The notes beneath the pieces were generated by a model. The model saw nothing but the letters and a program-made list of their open reading frames with translations, ran no database searches and had not been told where the DNA came from. 39,532 bases of DNA, taken from positions 1 through 39,532 of the forward strand of contig CAZHDI010000025.1 of the NCBI GenBank assembly GCA_964531285.1, written 5' to 3'. Origin of the DNA: CAZHDI01 sp964531285 (lineage in GTDB: Bacteria; Pseudomonadota; Alphaproteobacteria; JAJFIK01). Shown here in pieces: positions 8,501 to 17,085 of this stretch (positions are counted from its first letter, which is position 1; every line of letters begins with the position of its first letter). A program made the translations under genes and the position numbers.

Positions 8501-9850
8501 CTACTGCACAAGCCGGCGGCTGATGAGCCCCGGAACAGAAAAAATTGACGTATCGAATGGCGTCAGGCGCCGTGCGGCGAACCACACCGCCCCGCTCCAG
8601 ATCGCCGTCCCCAAAGCCGAGGCCGCGGCGGCCCCCACCACCCCATAAATAGGCGCCGCGATGGCCACGCCAAGAAGGGTCAGGCACGCGCAGATGATCA
8701 GCAGCTTGGCATTCGTCCGCTCGTGACCGGTCATGGTCAAAATCACACCGGCGCTGCCAAAGCCCGCATAAATCATCTGCCCGCCAACGATCAGCAGGAG
8801 CGGAATATACGCGTCGGCAAAATCCGGGCCGAACAGGCTCAAGATCCACGGACCGGCGATGAGACAAAACCCAAACGCGCCCGATGCGATGGCAAACAGC
8901 AGGGCCACGACCATCGACAGGAACTGTTGGCACTCCGCGACCCGGCCTTCGGCATGAAAGCGCGCAACCTTCGGTCCGACGATCAGGTTCAGCGAGGCAT
9001 ACAGGAAATTGATGACCTCAGCGGTCCGGACCGCGACGAAATAGAGCCCGGCAACTTCGACCGAGAGCAGAAGACCGACGATCAGCACATCGAGGGCGCC
9101 GTAAGCGGTTCGGGCTAACTGTGTCACCCACATGGTGAGCGAGGCCCGGCGCCAGGCCGGCATATCGCGCTCCGGCGCGGGCGTGCCTTCCTCCGCGATC
9201 ACCCGGCGGCGCAGCGCCATGCGCTGAATGAGCGCAAAGGCCGTAATCGCAATCCCCGACGCCGCAATGAGCGGAAGCAGGCGATCCTCCGCCGGCAGCG
9301 TGAAGACAAGCACGAGCCCGGCGGCGATGACCGAGAGACGCCAGCCGAAGTCCTTTGGAATCAGCGCACTGACAATCCGGTCGTAGCTGCGCAGCACGCC
9401 GCTTTGGACATCCATGAGGGTAAAGGCCGGCATAATAAGCAGCGCGGCAAGGATGTACACCCATGGGGAGTCCATCCAGCCCATGGCCCAGATGCCCAGA
9501 AACGCTGCACTGGCCAGCACCGCGCACGCGGCTGTCGTGCGCACAATGACATGCTCGGCGAATATTACCGCACCCCAGGCCAGGGCCGTCTGACCGCGCG
9601 CGCGATACTCGCCGAGATAGCGCACAACGGAGGTGTTCGCACCGAGACCGCACAGATAGGCCCCGAAGACAATGGCGCTGGTGATGGTGGCATACCGCCC
9701 GTAATCGCCGGGCTCCAGCCAGCGGGCCAGCAGGATGATCATCCCGTAGCTCAAAATGGCCGACAGGATTTTCAGGAACAACACCAGCCCAGCGTCACTG
9801 AGAAAGGTGCGCACGGCCTGCCCGCCCACGCTGCTCAACCCCGTCGTCAT
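8501..9850 (-). CDS. Oligosaccharide flippase (Wzx/PST family)
   Basis: A 449-residue protein made almost wholly of hydrophobic helices, with the N-terminal pattern of polysaccharide transporters (LSYGMIILLARWLEPGDYG, then GLGANTSVVRYLGEYRA) and a C-terminal pair of helices ending in an Arg-rich tail. Wzx proteins move undecaprenyl-PP-linked repeat units from the cytoplasmic to the periplasmic face for polymerisation. ATG 9850 is chosen because AAGGCGG lies about 7 bases upstream and the sequence before it (from 9958) looks non-coding. It sits between the polymerase and the glycosyltransferase genes, completing a Wzx/Wzy-type pathway. Confidence 0.88.
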   Translation of the reverse strand: MTTGLSSVGGQAVRTFLSDAGLVLFLKILSAILSYGMIILLARWLEPGDYGRYATITSAIVFGAYLCGLGANTSVVRYLGEYRARGQTALAWGAVIFAEHVIVRTTAACAVLASAAFLGIWAMGWMDSPWVYILAALLIMPAFTLMDVQSGVLRSYDRIVSALIPKDFGWRLSVIAAGLVLVFTLPAEDRLLPLIAASGIAITAFALIQRMALRRRVIAEEGTPAPERDMPAWRRASLTMWVTQLARTAYGALDVLIVGLLLSVEVAGLYFVAVRTAEVINFLYASLNLIVGPKVARFHAEGRVAECQQFLSMVVALLFAIASGAFGFCLIAGPWILSLFGPDFADAYIPLLLIVGGQMIYAGFGSAGVILTMTGHERTNAKLLIICACLTLLGVAIAAPIYGVVGAAAASALGTAIWSGAVWFAARRLTPFDTSIFSVPGLISRRLVQ

Positions 9851-9954
9851 GACGTCCGCCTTCAGTGTGCCCCGCCCCGGCCGCATGCCGATGGCTATTG
9901 ATATAGCCCCTCGCGTCCCCGGTTCCGAGTCGTTTCGGGACCCGATTGGCCGCC

Positions 9955-11298
9955 TCAATGTAGTCTGCGGGTGAGCAGACCGCGCCGGCCGGACAGGGCC
10001 GCAACGGGACGCGGCATGACAGCCCCCACGGGCGCCTTGGGAGCGGGCTGCCGGTCGGCCTCGTGACTGGCCAGGAACGCCTCCACACGCAGATAGGCGA
10101 GCGCTATGAGCGTGACCAGGAAGGGATACTGGTTCCCCCGAAACAATGGCGGTTCCAGAAAGGACGCGATCACTGTGTACATGAACATCAGGAAGGCCAG
10201 TTTGTAGGCATTCGATGACAGGGTCGGATAGGCCGCCAGCGACATGGTGATCTTGATCATCGCGGCGATGGCGATCAGCAGACCGACAATGCCCTGGCCC
10301 AGCAGAATCTCCACAACCAGATTGTGCGCATGGGGCGCTTCGAAATACGGCATCTCCGGTACGCCGGCGTCATCGCCGCGCCAGAAGGCGCCGAAGCCGT
10401 GCCCCAGGAAGGGCCGTTGCTCGATAAATTCGAAAGCATGGGCCCAGATATAGGTGCGCCCCGTGAAGGTCAGATCCCGGTTGAGCAGTGTCGGGATGAG
10501 TTTCAGGAGGGCGTCGAATATCACAAGCATCAGCACGCTGGCGACCACCGCCGAGACCAGCGAGAACACCCGCCCGTACCGCATGACATTCAACGACGTC
10601 CAGGCCAGATAGACCGAGATCGCCGCCAGACCGCTCGCCAGGCGCGTCGCCGATCCGGAAATCGCCAAGCCGCCCAACCCCAAGACCAGCAGCAGAATAC
10701 GCAGCCATGGCGGCACCAGATTGAAGGCGGCCAACGCGATCAGCGCGCTCATCAGCGCAAATTCGCCGAAGGCGTTCTTGTGCATAAAGATGCCTTGGGG
10801 CAGACCGACGAGCCGGCTGAATTCATTCGTCGACGTCATAAGCCCGTAATGAGGCACGAAGAAAATATAGAAGAAGCTGAGCAGCATCGCCGCGAGGCAG
10901 GTGTAGAACGCGGCCCGCAGAAACCGGTCGAAATCGATCGCCGCCGCGATACCGACCGCCGTCGTAATCGTCAGGACAAGCTGGATCGTCTCGACGATCG
11001 TGATCCCGGGCAGGATGCTCCAGGCCGCCGTTGCGAACGCCGAGACGGAGAACAGGAAAAACAAGCCGAAATCGCGCAGCACGACAACTGAGAGCCGCCA
11101 ATTGATAAAGATGAAGAACAGGCCGATGCAATAGGCGAGGAAATAGATCGCCGCGTTGAGCAGTTTCGCGGTACCGACCGAGCCTCCGGAGATGTTGTAT
11201 TCCGGCCCCAGGATGGCCTGCTCGAAAAAGCCACCGGAAAACACCAGAAGGGTGACGGCGACGAAGATCACGGCGATGGGACGCAGGGGCACAAACAT
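9955..11298 (-). CDS. O-antigen polymerase/ligase family protein (Wzy/ExoQ-like)
   Basis: This 447-residue polytopic membrane protein carries marks of the Wzy_C/O-antigen ligase family: HKNAFGEFA in the middle, LTFTGRTYIW followed by RPFLGHGFGAFW, and HAHNLVVEILLGQGIVGL in the large periplasmic loop before the last helices. In a locus with its own flippase and chain-length regulator it most likely polymerises the repeat unit in the periplasm; the same family also includes WaaL ligases, so that role cannot be excluded. The ATG at 11298 has only a weak and distant AAGG upstream. It lies 84 bases after the GMC oxidoreductase and 104 bases before the flippase. Confidence 0.85.
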   Translation of the reverse strand: MFVPLRPIAVIFVAVTLLVFSGGFFEQAILGPEYNISGGSVGTAKLLNAAIYFLAYCIGLFFIFINWRLSVVVLRDFGLFFLFSVSAFATAAWSILPGITIVETIQLVLTITTAVGIAAAIDFDRFLRAAFYTCLAAMLLSFFYIFFVPHYGLMTSTNEFSRLVGLPQGIFMHKNAFGEFALMSALIALAAFNLVPPWLRILLLVLGLGGLAISGSATRLASGLAAISVYLAWTSLNVMRYGRVFSLVSAVVASVLMLVIFDALLKLIPTLLNRDLTFTGRTYIWAHAFEFIEQRPFLGHGFGAFWRGDDAGVPEMPYFEAPHAHNLVVEILLGQGIVGLLIAIAAMIKITMSLAAYPTLSSNAYKLAFLMFMYTVIASFLEPPLFRGNQYPFLVTLIALAYLRVEAFLASHEADRQPAPKAPVGAVMPRPVAALSGRRGLLTRRLH

Positions 11299-11382
11299 GC
11301 AACAAGTCTCGAACCTTGCGGACGGACGGCTTTGGCGGTTTTAACGCATTTTCGCTCCGGCCGCACGCCAGGGCCCAGCCGC

Positions 11383-13068
11383 TCAGCGATGGGCAGCGGC
11401 CGAGGGTGTCCCGGCCCGGTCCGCAAAGGCCCGGGCGGCGAAGCGGTCCGCCATGCGCAACGCTACCAACCCGGCGGTAAAGGTCGGATTGGCCTGGCCC
11501 GACGTCGGCAACACCGCCGTGCTGGCGATCATCAGATTGGGAAAACTGAAGGTCCGCCCGTCAGCATCGACGACACCGCCGCGGGCACTGGCCGCCATGC
11601 GCGCAGTACCGATCTGATGCACGCCGTGATTGGCTTCCTCCAAAATACCCTCGGCCAGGGCGTCCTTCGGATACCGGTAGTCGAGCCGTCCGATCCCCTC
11701 CTGCTCCAGCCAGCCTTCAAACAGCCGGTGGGCACGGATGATCGACTCCGTATCACGCTCATGAAAGAAATAATCGATCTCGAGGCGCGGCAGGCCCAGC
11801 GCATCGGTCTCACGGCCCAAGGTGATGCGCGAGTCCGGGTTGGGCCATTGCTCGCTGTGAAACTCCAGGCCATAGCGGGCCGCGCTGTTGCGCAGAAAAA
11901 AGCCCGGCAGACGGCGCTTGGCGATCTTGCGGTTCCACAACAGCCAGGGTGCCACGCCGGCGAACCGCACCGGATCGCGCAGGATATTCATGACATGGGG
12001 CCAGCGGTCATACGGCGGCTCACCGATCTGTTTGGTGCGGATCCGCTCGGCCACCAACTGACGGCCGACCGGTCCGATCGACAGCGCCAGGAAAGCGGCG
12101 GACAGCGGCCCCGACCGGTGCCGGTGATCCCGCACTTCCGGCACCACCGGCCAGAACGCCACATTGAGGAGGTTCTCCCGGCGCTGAAGATCCGCACTGG
12201 GAACGAACCGCCGGCGCACATAGGACCCGTGCCGGTCCACATAGAAATCGAGATGTTTGTCAAAGCCCGTCCGCGAGAACACGATATCGGCGATCTGACC
12301 GTTGACGTGCCCCATATAGTACCGCCCGAGGGGGCCGTCCGCTCCGCCGAACAAATCGCTGCGTTCGCGTTGCGCGGCGAGCAGCAGGCGGACGATCTCG
12401 TTGCCGCCGCCGGCCAGAATGACCCATGGGGCGGGCAGATGATGGCGCGCCGGATCCAGTCCGAAGCAAACGGACAGTCCGGTGATCCGGCTACCGTCAT
12501 GATCGAGACCGGTTACCGTCACCCGGCTGGCGACATGGATGCGACGGCTGGCCTCGATATGACGGCCATGGAGCGCCATGCTGCTGGGATTGGTCGCCCA
12601 GCGTTCCAGCGCATCAACGCGGAAGCGCTCATCGGTCAGCGTCAGGCCCGGGATCGGATCCTGGAAATCCGGCTTACCGGCCGAGAAGAACGCACAGGCA
12701 TCCTCGAAATAGGGCACCAGATCGTCATAGCCGAGCGGCCAGTCCGGGCCGTCCAGGAAGGGGCGATGGTCAAAATCAATCGGGTCGAAGGGCAGACAGC
12801 GCCCGCCCCAAAGATGTGAGGTGCCGCCGATCCGGCGGGCCATATTGATCTCGGACGGGCTGTGATAGGCCGGCTGAGCCACCTGGGACCGCGAGAGCGC
12901 CTGGATCTGCGGATCGGCCGCGCGCGCGCCGGATTCCAGCACCAGAACCGTCAGCCCACGGCGTTCCAGGCGCATGGCCGTCATCAGCCCAAGGGGCCCG
13001 GCGCCCACGATCACCACATCATGGGGCACCGTGGTCAGCGCCGTGAGATCGGTGGTCTCGAAAATCAT
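11383..13068 (-). CDS. GMC family FAD-dependent oxidoreductase
   Basis: The 561-residue protein begins with an ADP-binding beta-alpha-beta fold (VVIVGAGPLGL, Gly22, Gly24, Gly27), followed by RRIGGTSHLWGGRC, which resembles the FAD-covering segment of GMC enzymes. The C-terminus has GVHQIGTARM, whose His matches the usual catalytic position, and NPTFTAGLVALRMADRF. GMC enzymes oxidise alcohol groups, often on sugars. Placement inside the exopolysaccharide block suggests it modifies a sugar or a sugar precursor; no signal peptide is visible, so it is likely cytoplasmic. Its ATG overlaps the stop of the aldo/keto reductase gene as ATGA (13065-13068), a sign of translational coupling. The substrate is unknown. 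Confidence 0.85.
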   Translation of the reverse strand: MIFETTDLTALTTVPHDVVIVGAGPLGLMTAMRLERRGLTVLVLESGARAADPQIQALSRSQVAQPAYHSPSEINMARRIGGTSHLWGGRCLPFDPIDFDHRPFLDGPDWPLGYDDLVPYFEDACAFFSAGKPDFQDPIPGLTLTDERFRVDALERWATNPSSMALHGRHIEASRRIHVASRVTVTGLDHDGSRITGLSVCFGLDPARHHLPAPWVILAGGGNEIVRLLLAAQRERSDLFGGADGPLGRYYMGHVNGQIADIVFSRTGFDKHLDFYVDRHGSYVRRRFVPSADLQRRENLLNVAFWPVVPEVRDHRHRSGPLSAAFLALSIGPVGRQLVAERIRTKQIGEPPYDRWPHVMNILRDPVRFAGVAPWLLWNRKIAKRRLPGFFLRNSAARYGLEFHSEQWPNPDSRITLGRETDALGLPRLEIDYFFHERDTESIIRAHRLFEGWLEQEGIGRLDYRYPKDALAEGILEEANHGVHQIGTARMAASARGGVVDADGRTFSFPNLMIASTAVLPTSGQANPTFTAGLVALRMADRFAARAFADRAGTPSAAAHR

Positions 13069-14060
13069 CGCGCCGCTGCCCCGGCGGTCCCCTGCCCGGC
13101 GCCGGCCGCAACGATGCGGCCGACGAGGTCCACGCTTGTCGGGTCGATGGGCCGACTGGCCACGTCAAGATTCATCGCGCGGGACTCCGCCGAGAACATG
13201 GAGGCCAGAGTCACCCCCGCCGGGTTCACGGCCAGCGCGCGCTCCAGCAGGAGCCGCGCGACTTCGGCCCGCAGCGCGCCGCCCGCGCCGCGCGCCTCAA
13301 GCTCAGCGGCAAGCTCGGGATGGGCCGCAACAATTCCGGTGAGCGTCTCCAGACTGCCGGACACGCCGAATACGGAATGGGTGATCACACCGACGCCCCG
13401 CGCATTGGCGGCCTCGATGATCGCGAGGCTATCGGTATCCAACGTCAGACCGATCTGGACCGCCCCGTAAGGCGCACCAATCCGCAAGGCGGTCTCAGCG
13501 GCCGCCAGATCGCTGGCGACCGAAATGAGGCCGGCCTTACCGCTCGCCAACACCTGGTCCAAGGCTTGGCGGATGTCGTCCTTTTCCAGATCGTCCGGCG
13601 CCGCATTATGGAGCGCATAGACATCGATGCGCTCCCGGCCCAAACGCGACAGGCTGGTCTCGATCGAGGTGGTGATCAGCTCCGGGGTGAGCGGCATGTG
13701 CCGGTTGGCCAGCATTTTGGTGCCGCGCAGCCGGGCCTTCAAGGGCTTGATCAGCCCACTGACCTGACGCCCGGCGGTCAGCGCAACCGATTTCAGGAGG
13801 CCGGTCTTGGGCGGCGCCAGACCGACCTTGGTGCACACGGCCGCCTCCGCGCCATGGGCGGCCAGGAATGGGCCGAGAATGTCCTCGGCCATGCCGGCCC
13901 CGTAAGCCGGGGCCACATCGAACCAGCGGACGCCGGCGTCATAAGCTTCTTCGAGCGCCCGCAGCCCGGTCCGCCGGTCGATCCGAGAGCCCAGCGAGGC
14001 GCAGCCCATCCCTAGAACGGAGGCCGGACGGGCGAGACCGGGAAAGTCCTGATACCGCAT
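13065..14060 (-). CDS. Aldo/keto reductase family protein
   Basis: A 331-residue TIM-barrel oxidoreductase. The catalytic tetrad of the family can be traced: Asp and Tyr in WFDVAPAYGAG, Lys in VCTKVGL and His in VYALHNA. The usual NADP-binding end is less clear than in typical members. ATG 14060 (MRYQDFPGL) follows AAGGA by about 10 bases; the longer frame back to 14210 has an implausible N-terminus and overlaps the next gene. The gene overlaps the GMC oxidoreductase start by 4 bases and lies 38 bases after the TIM-barrel gene. It probably interconverts a carbonyl and hydroxyl on the same sugar intermediate handled by its neighbours, which is an inference from context. Confidence 0.85.
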   Translation of the reverse strand: MRYQDFPGLARPASVLGMGCASLGSRIDRRTGLRALEEAYDAGVRWFDVAPAYGAGMAEDILGPFLAAHGAEAAVCTKVGLAPPKTGLLKSVALTAGRQVSGLIKPLKARLRGTKMLANRHMPLTPELITTSIETSLSRLGRERIDVYALHNAAPDDLEKDDIRQALDQVLASGKAGLISVASDLAAAETALRIGAPYGAVQIGLTLDTDSLAIIEAANARGVGVITHSVFGVSGSLETLTGIVAAHPELAAELEARGAGGALRAEVARLLLERALAVNPAGVTLASMFSAESRAMNLDVASRPIDPTSVDLVGRIVAAGAGQGTAGAAAR

Positions 14061-14098
14061 AACGCCTGATCCTTCGCAGTGGGTCCCGTCCCGCGCGG

Positions 14099-14968
14099 TC
14101 AGGCCGGGACCGGCATGAACTCGTCCACAAGCTCGCGGGTGTTGCGAATGTTCTTCCGGCTCGATGCACCGAACACGATGGATTGGACATTCGGCTGCTC
14201 GGCCACCCATTTGATCGCCTCGCGCGGGCTGATCGCGCCCGACGCATAGACCGACATGGCAATGACCCGCACCTTCCGGTTTTTCAGCACCTCGATATAG
14301 CTGTCGAGACCGCCGCTGGTCCGGAAACCGATTTTGTTGAAATTCGTGCAGATGATCGGATTGTCGATACCGACGCTTTCGAGCGCGTCGGCCAGCATCG
14401 GCAAGTTCATCGTGATAAACCCCGCCTCCGCCTTGTAGGTGTCACGAACATAATCGTGAAACACCCGGAACGCCTCATGGGCGCCCATGCCCAAAAGCAG
14501 GTCCACCACGACATTCTGCAGGAAGATGACCGGGGTCCGCGTCCCCTTGAACATCTTCATTTCCATGTCGATCAGCATACGGCCCAGCTCTTCCAGGTCC
14601 TTGCGGGCCAGCGACATGCCGCCGCGCAACGCCGTGGAGAACAGATTACCGTCCGGCATGAAATGCTTCACCGCGCCCATCATACCGTGCTCGGTCACGG
14701 CATTGGCGTATTTATGGGCATAGGGCATGCACGGATAAAATTCGAACTTGGCAAAGCGGCCCGGATTGGCCCGCACATGATCGCAAATCGGTTTGATCTG
14801 TTCATGCGTGGTGCACATGAAGGTCGTGATGCCTTCGTCATAGGCGATCTCAAGCACATCGATGATGTCCGCGCTGGTGCGGAACTGCATGGCCTGGGAG
14901 CGCGCCTTTTCTTCCGACATATGATTGATGCCGAAGAACTGATTGTCGCCGAACAAGAGCCGGTTCAT
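14099..14968 (-). CDS. Unrecognised aldo/keto-reductase-like TIM-barrel protein
   Basis: I do not recognise a characterised family. The 289-residue protein opens with MNRLLFGDNQFFGINHMSEE and alternates helices and strands as a TIM barrel would. Its C-terminus (VIAMSVYASGAISPREAIKW, then VQSIVFGASSRKNIRNT) resembles the last strands of aldo/keto reductases, which bind the cofactor phosphate. The usual AKR Asp/Tyr/Lys/His tetrad is not evident; CTTHEQIKP and FYPCMPYAHKYA supply His and Cys residues instead. ATG 14968 has a strong AGGAGG 8 bases upstream, so the longer frame to 15004 is unlikely. It sits 17 bases after the Gfo/Idh gene and 38 bases before the AKR gene, so it is almost surely part of the same sugar-processing unit. 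It could be a lyase, epimerase or reductase. Confidence 0.8.
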   Translation of the reverse strand: MNRLLFGDNQFFGINHMSEEKARSQAMQFRTSADIIDVLEIAYDEGITTFMCTTHEQIKPICDHVRANPGRFAKFEFYPCMPYAHKYANAVTEHGMMGAVKHFMPDGNLFSTALRGGMSLARKDLEELGRMLIDMEMKMFKGTRTPVIFLQNVVVDLLLGMGAHEAFRVFHDYVRDTYKAEAGFITMNLPMLADALESVGIDNPIICTNFNKIGFRTSGGLDSYIEVLKNRKVRVIAMSVYASGAISPREAIKWVAEQPNVQSIVFGASSRKNIRNTRELVDEFMPVPA

Positions 14969-14985
14969 AAGCTTGCCTCCTGCCT

Positions 14986-16074
14986 TCAGCGCCGCGCGAA
15001 CCACGAGCGTCCGCCCGTGGCACTGCCGGATCCGGCCCGCTGCGGCTTGACCGGGGCTCCGGTCTGACCGGCGTCCTGGCGCATCAGCATCATGGTGTAG
15101 TCGGTCATGGCGGCACTGCGGAATGTGCTGAGCCCGTCGGTGGTCTTATTGGCGACCGCCTTGACGAACGCATCGATCTGACCGGAATATTCCTCGCCCC
15201 GCAGATAGTAGAACGTATCCGCGCCGAAATCCGTCAGATAACGGATATTCCAGCCCTTCTCGTATCCCTCCGGCGCATGGTCCGTCTCGCGCAGGTAAAC
15301 CTGACACTCGAGCCGGTCGGCGAACAAGCGGCCCTTGGTACCCGAGACCGTCATCTTGGTGGTCATCTTCCGGTAGCTCTCGTCGGACCAGTTCGTCGAC
15401 AGATGAACGCTCATGCCGCCGGGATAGGTGAAGGTCGAATAGACCTCATCTTCCGTCTGAGCCGAGAAGATCGCGTTCATGACCGTGCCTGAAACCTCTT
15501 CGGGCACGCCGAAATACCAGTTCACCAGATTGATCGGGTGCGCCGCATAATCATACAGGCAGCCGCCGCCCTCGACCGCGTTGGTCCGCCAGGTCGTGCC
15601 TTTCGGGCGCAGCACCACCGGCCCATACGCCTCGGCCATGACATGGGTCACCGTGCCGAGCGCACCGCTGTCGATCAGCCGCTTGACCTCATGAAACGGC
15701 TCGACGAACCGGTAGTGATAGCCAACCTGATTGACGAGGCCCTTGTCTTCGGCCAGTTCGCTGAGGGCTTTTGCGTCCTGCCAGTCCAGGCAGAACGGCT
15801 TTTCGCAGAACACATGAAGACCGCGCTCCAGCGCGGTGCGCACCAGACCGGCATGGGATTTCGACGGCGTGGCGATGATCACCGCGTCGAGGCGCTCGGC
15901 ATCCAGCATCGCCTCGTAGCTCTTGTAGACGGGCGTCTTCGTATAGCGCTTAAGCGCATCGAGAACGACGCCCGATTGGTCGCAAACCACAACTTCAGTC
16001 ATCGGATGAGCATTGACGATCGCGAAATGCGACAGCCCCATTTTGCCCAATCCGACAACGCCGACCCTGATCAT
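14986..16074 (-). CDS. Gfo/Idh/MocA family sugar oxidoreductase
   Basis: The 362-residue protein has the N-terminal Rossmann fold (VGVVGLGKMG, residues 4-13) and the family's EKP motif at 91-93, followed by a C-terminal alpha/beta domain holding EGGGCLYDYAAHPINLVNWY, where Asp and His match the usual catalytic pair. Such enzymes oxidise or reduce one hydroxyl or keto group of a sugar or nucleotide sugar with NAD(P). The last 30 residues are Gly/Ser/Arg rich and probably disordered. Together with the three genes after it, it suggests multi-step making of an uncommon sugar for the polysaccharide. It starts 49 bases after the stop of the Alg13-like gene. Confidence 0.88.
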   Translation of the reverse strand: MIRVGVVGLGKMGLSHFAIVNAHPMTEVVVCDQSGVVLDALKRYTKTPVYKSYEAMLDAERLDAVIIATPSKSHAGLVRTALERGLHVFCEKPFCLDWQDAKALSELAEDKGLVNQVGYHYRFVEPFHEVKRLIDSGALGTVTHVMAEAYGPVVLRPKGTTWRTNAVEGGGCLYDYAAHPINLVNWYFGVPEEVSGTVMNAIFSAQTEDEVYSTFTYPGGMSVHLSTNWSDESYRKMTTKMTVSGTKGRLFADRLECQVYLRETDHAPEGYEKGWNIRYLTDFGADTFYYLRGEEYSGQIDAFVKAVANKTTDGLSTFRSAAMTDYTMMLMRQDAGQTGAPVKPQRAGSGSATGGRSWFARR

Positions 16075-16123
16075 GAAACCCCTGCTCCCACTCGCCGATT
16101 CAATAACCTGTTGCGATCACCGC

Positions 16124-16606
16124 TTATCCCGTGATCGCCGTCCGGATCTTCTGCAAAAAGGCCGGGTCCGCCGACCGCGGCAGCATCTCGCCCTTCACCC
16201 CTGCCTCGCGCGCCTGCTCGATCTGCGCCGCCAGATCGCGCCCATCCATCTGAACGGCGAAAATGCCCGGACGCGCCTTCAGCCAATGGGCCGTGTCGAT
16301 CTGATGATCCGTCGTGTGCTCGCCAGCCTCGCGGTTGCGGGGCAGGATGACGATAGGACGGTCGAATTCCGACGCTGTGAAGACCGATCCCATGCCGGCA
16401 TGGGCCACGATCAATGACGATTTACGCACCGTATCCGCAAATGCGCGCGGATGCAGCCGCCGGGTCCAACGCATGTGAACGGGTTCAAATGCGCCGTCGC
16501 CGATCTGGGCCAGCACATCGTCGCCAGGATGCGCCGCCGTCCAGTCATCCATAAGGCGGATCAGGCGGTCGAACGGGAACATCGACCCGACGGTAACGAA
16601 AATCAC
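16124..16606 (-). CDS. Alg13/PssE-like glycosyltransferase catalytic subunit
   Basis: A 160-residue protein matching the C-terminal half of a GT-B (GT28-like) enzyme: VIFVTVGSMFPFDRLI at the N-terminus, SSLIVAHAGMGSVFTASEFDRPIVILPR holding the UDP-sugar binding signature, then EHTTDHQIDTAHWL. In yeast Alg13/Alg14 and rhizobial PssE/PssD the two halves form one transferase at the membrane. The start is GTG 16606, whose bases overlap the stop of the Alg14-like gene as GTGA; a GGGGGG run lies about 7 bases upstream. The overlap implies coupled translation and equal amounts of the two subunits. The sugar added is unknown. Confidence 0.87.
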   Translation of the reverse strand: MIFVTVGSMFPFDRLIRLMDDWTAAHPGDDVLAQIGDGAFEPVHMRWTRRLHPRAFADTVRKSSLIVAHAGMGSVFTASEFDRPIVILPRNREAGEHTTDHQIDTAHWLKARPGIFAVQMDGRDLAAQIEQAREAGVKGEMLPRSADPAFLQKIRTAITG

Positions 16607-17085
16607 AGCACGGCCCCCCAAAAACGGGGACCATCCGGATCCTCGGCCAGATGCGGCCACTGCGTCAGCCAGATATCGGCAACATGCCGCGCCATTCGCC
16701 CCGAGGACGACAAACGTCCGGCATTGGCAATGCTGTCGATCCAGATGGTTTTTGCGCGCAAAACGTGCTTCGCAAGGCCCAGCGCGATCAGGGCGGGCGC
16801 CGATCCGGTCGTGATCACCACGGTCGGGCGTTCCTTCAGCAGAATGCGCAGCAATTGATACAGCAGTACGAAGAACCCTATCCGGTCGCGGCGGCTGACA
16901 TCACGGATTGTGTAATAGCGATGGCCGGGCACGTCATCGGCGGACCCGGGATCGAGGCTGACGAAAAACCGGTCGATGCCCTCGAACGCCGGCATGATAC
17001 GGCGCATCTGCACCCAATGGCCGCCGCCCGAAGCGATCACCATCAGCTTTTGGCGACGCGCGTCCTGTGCCAAGTCGTCAACCAT
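16603..17085 (-). CDS. Alg14/PssD-like glycosyltransferase membrane-anchor subunit
   Basis: A 160-residue partner of the preceding catalytic subunit. It has the Alg14 signature KLMVIASGGGHWVQMRRI near the N-terminus, a hydrophobic segment FFVLLYQLLRILL, PTVVITTGSAPALIALGLA and IDSIANAGRLSSSG. Alg14-type proteins bind the acceptor and bring the catalytic subunit to the membrane. ATG 17085 (GAAGGG about 10 bases upstream) is preferred; ATG 17121 has no visible ribosome site. It is the first gene of the minus-strand exopolysaccharide block, and the promoter for the block should lie in the 17.1-17.6 kb gap. Confidence 0.85.
   Translation of the reverse strand: MVDDLAQDARRQKLMVIASGGGHWVQMRRIMPAFEGIDRFFVSLDPGSADDVPGHRYYTIRDVSRRDRIGFFVLLYQLLRILLKERPTVVITTGSAPALIALGLAKHVLRAKTIWIDSIANAGRLSSSGRMARHVADIWLTQWPHLAEDPDGPRFWGAVL

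Noticed and set aside
11332..12819. 495-codon open frame on the plus strand opposite the GMC oxidoreductase
   Set aside because: The minus-strand GMC protein has intact FAD and catalytic motifs. The plus-strand product is Arg, Gln and His rich without domains.
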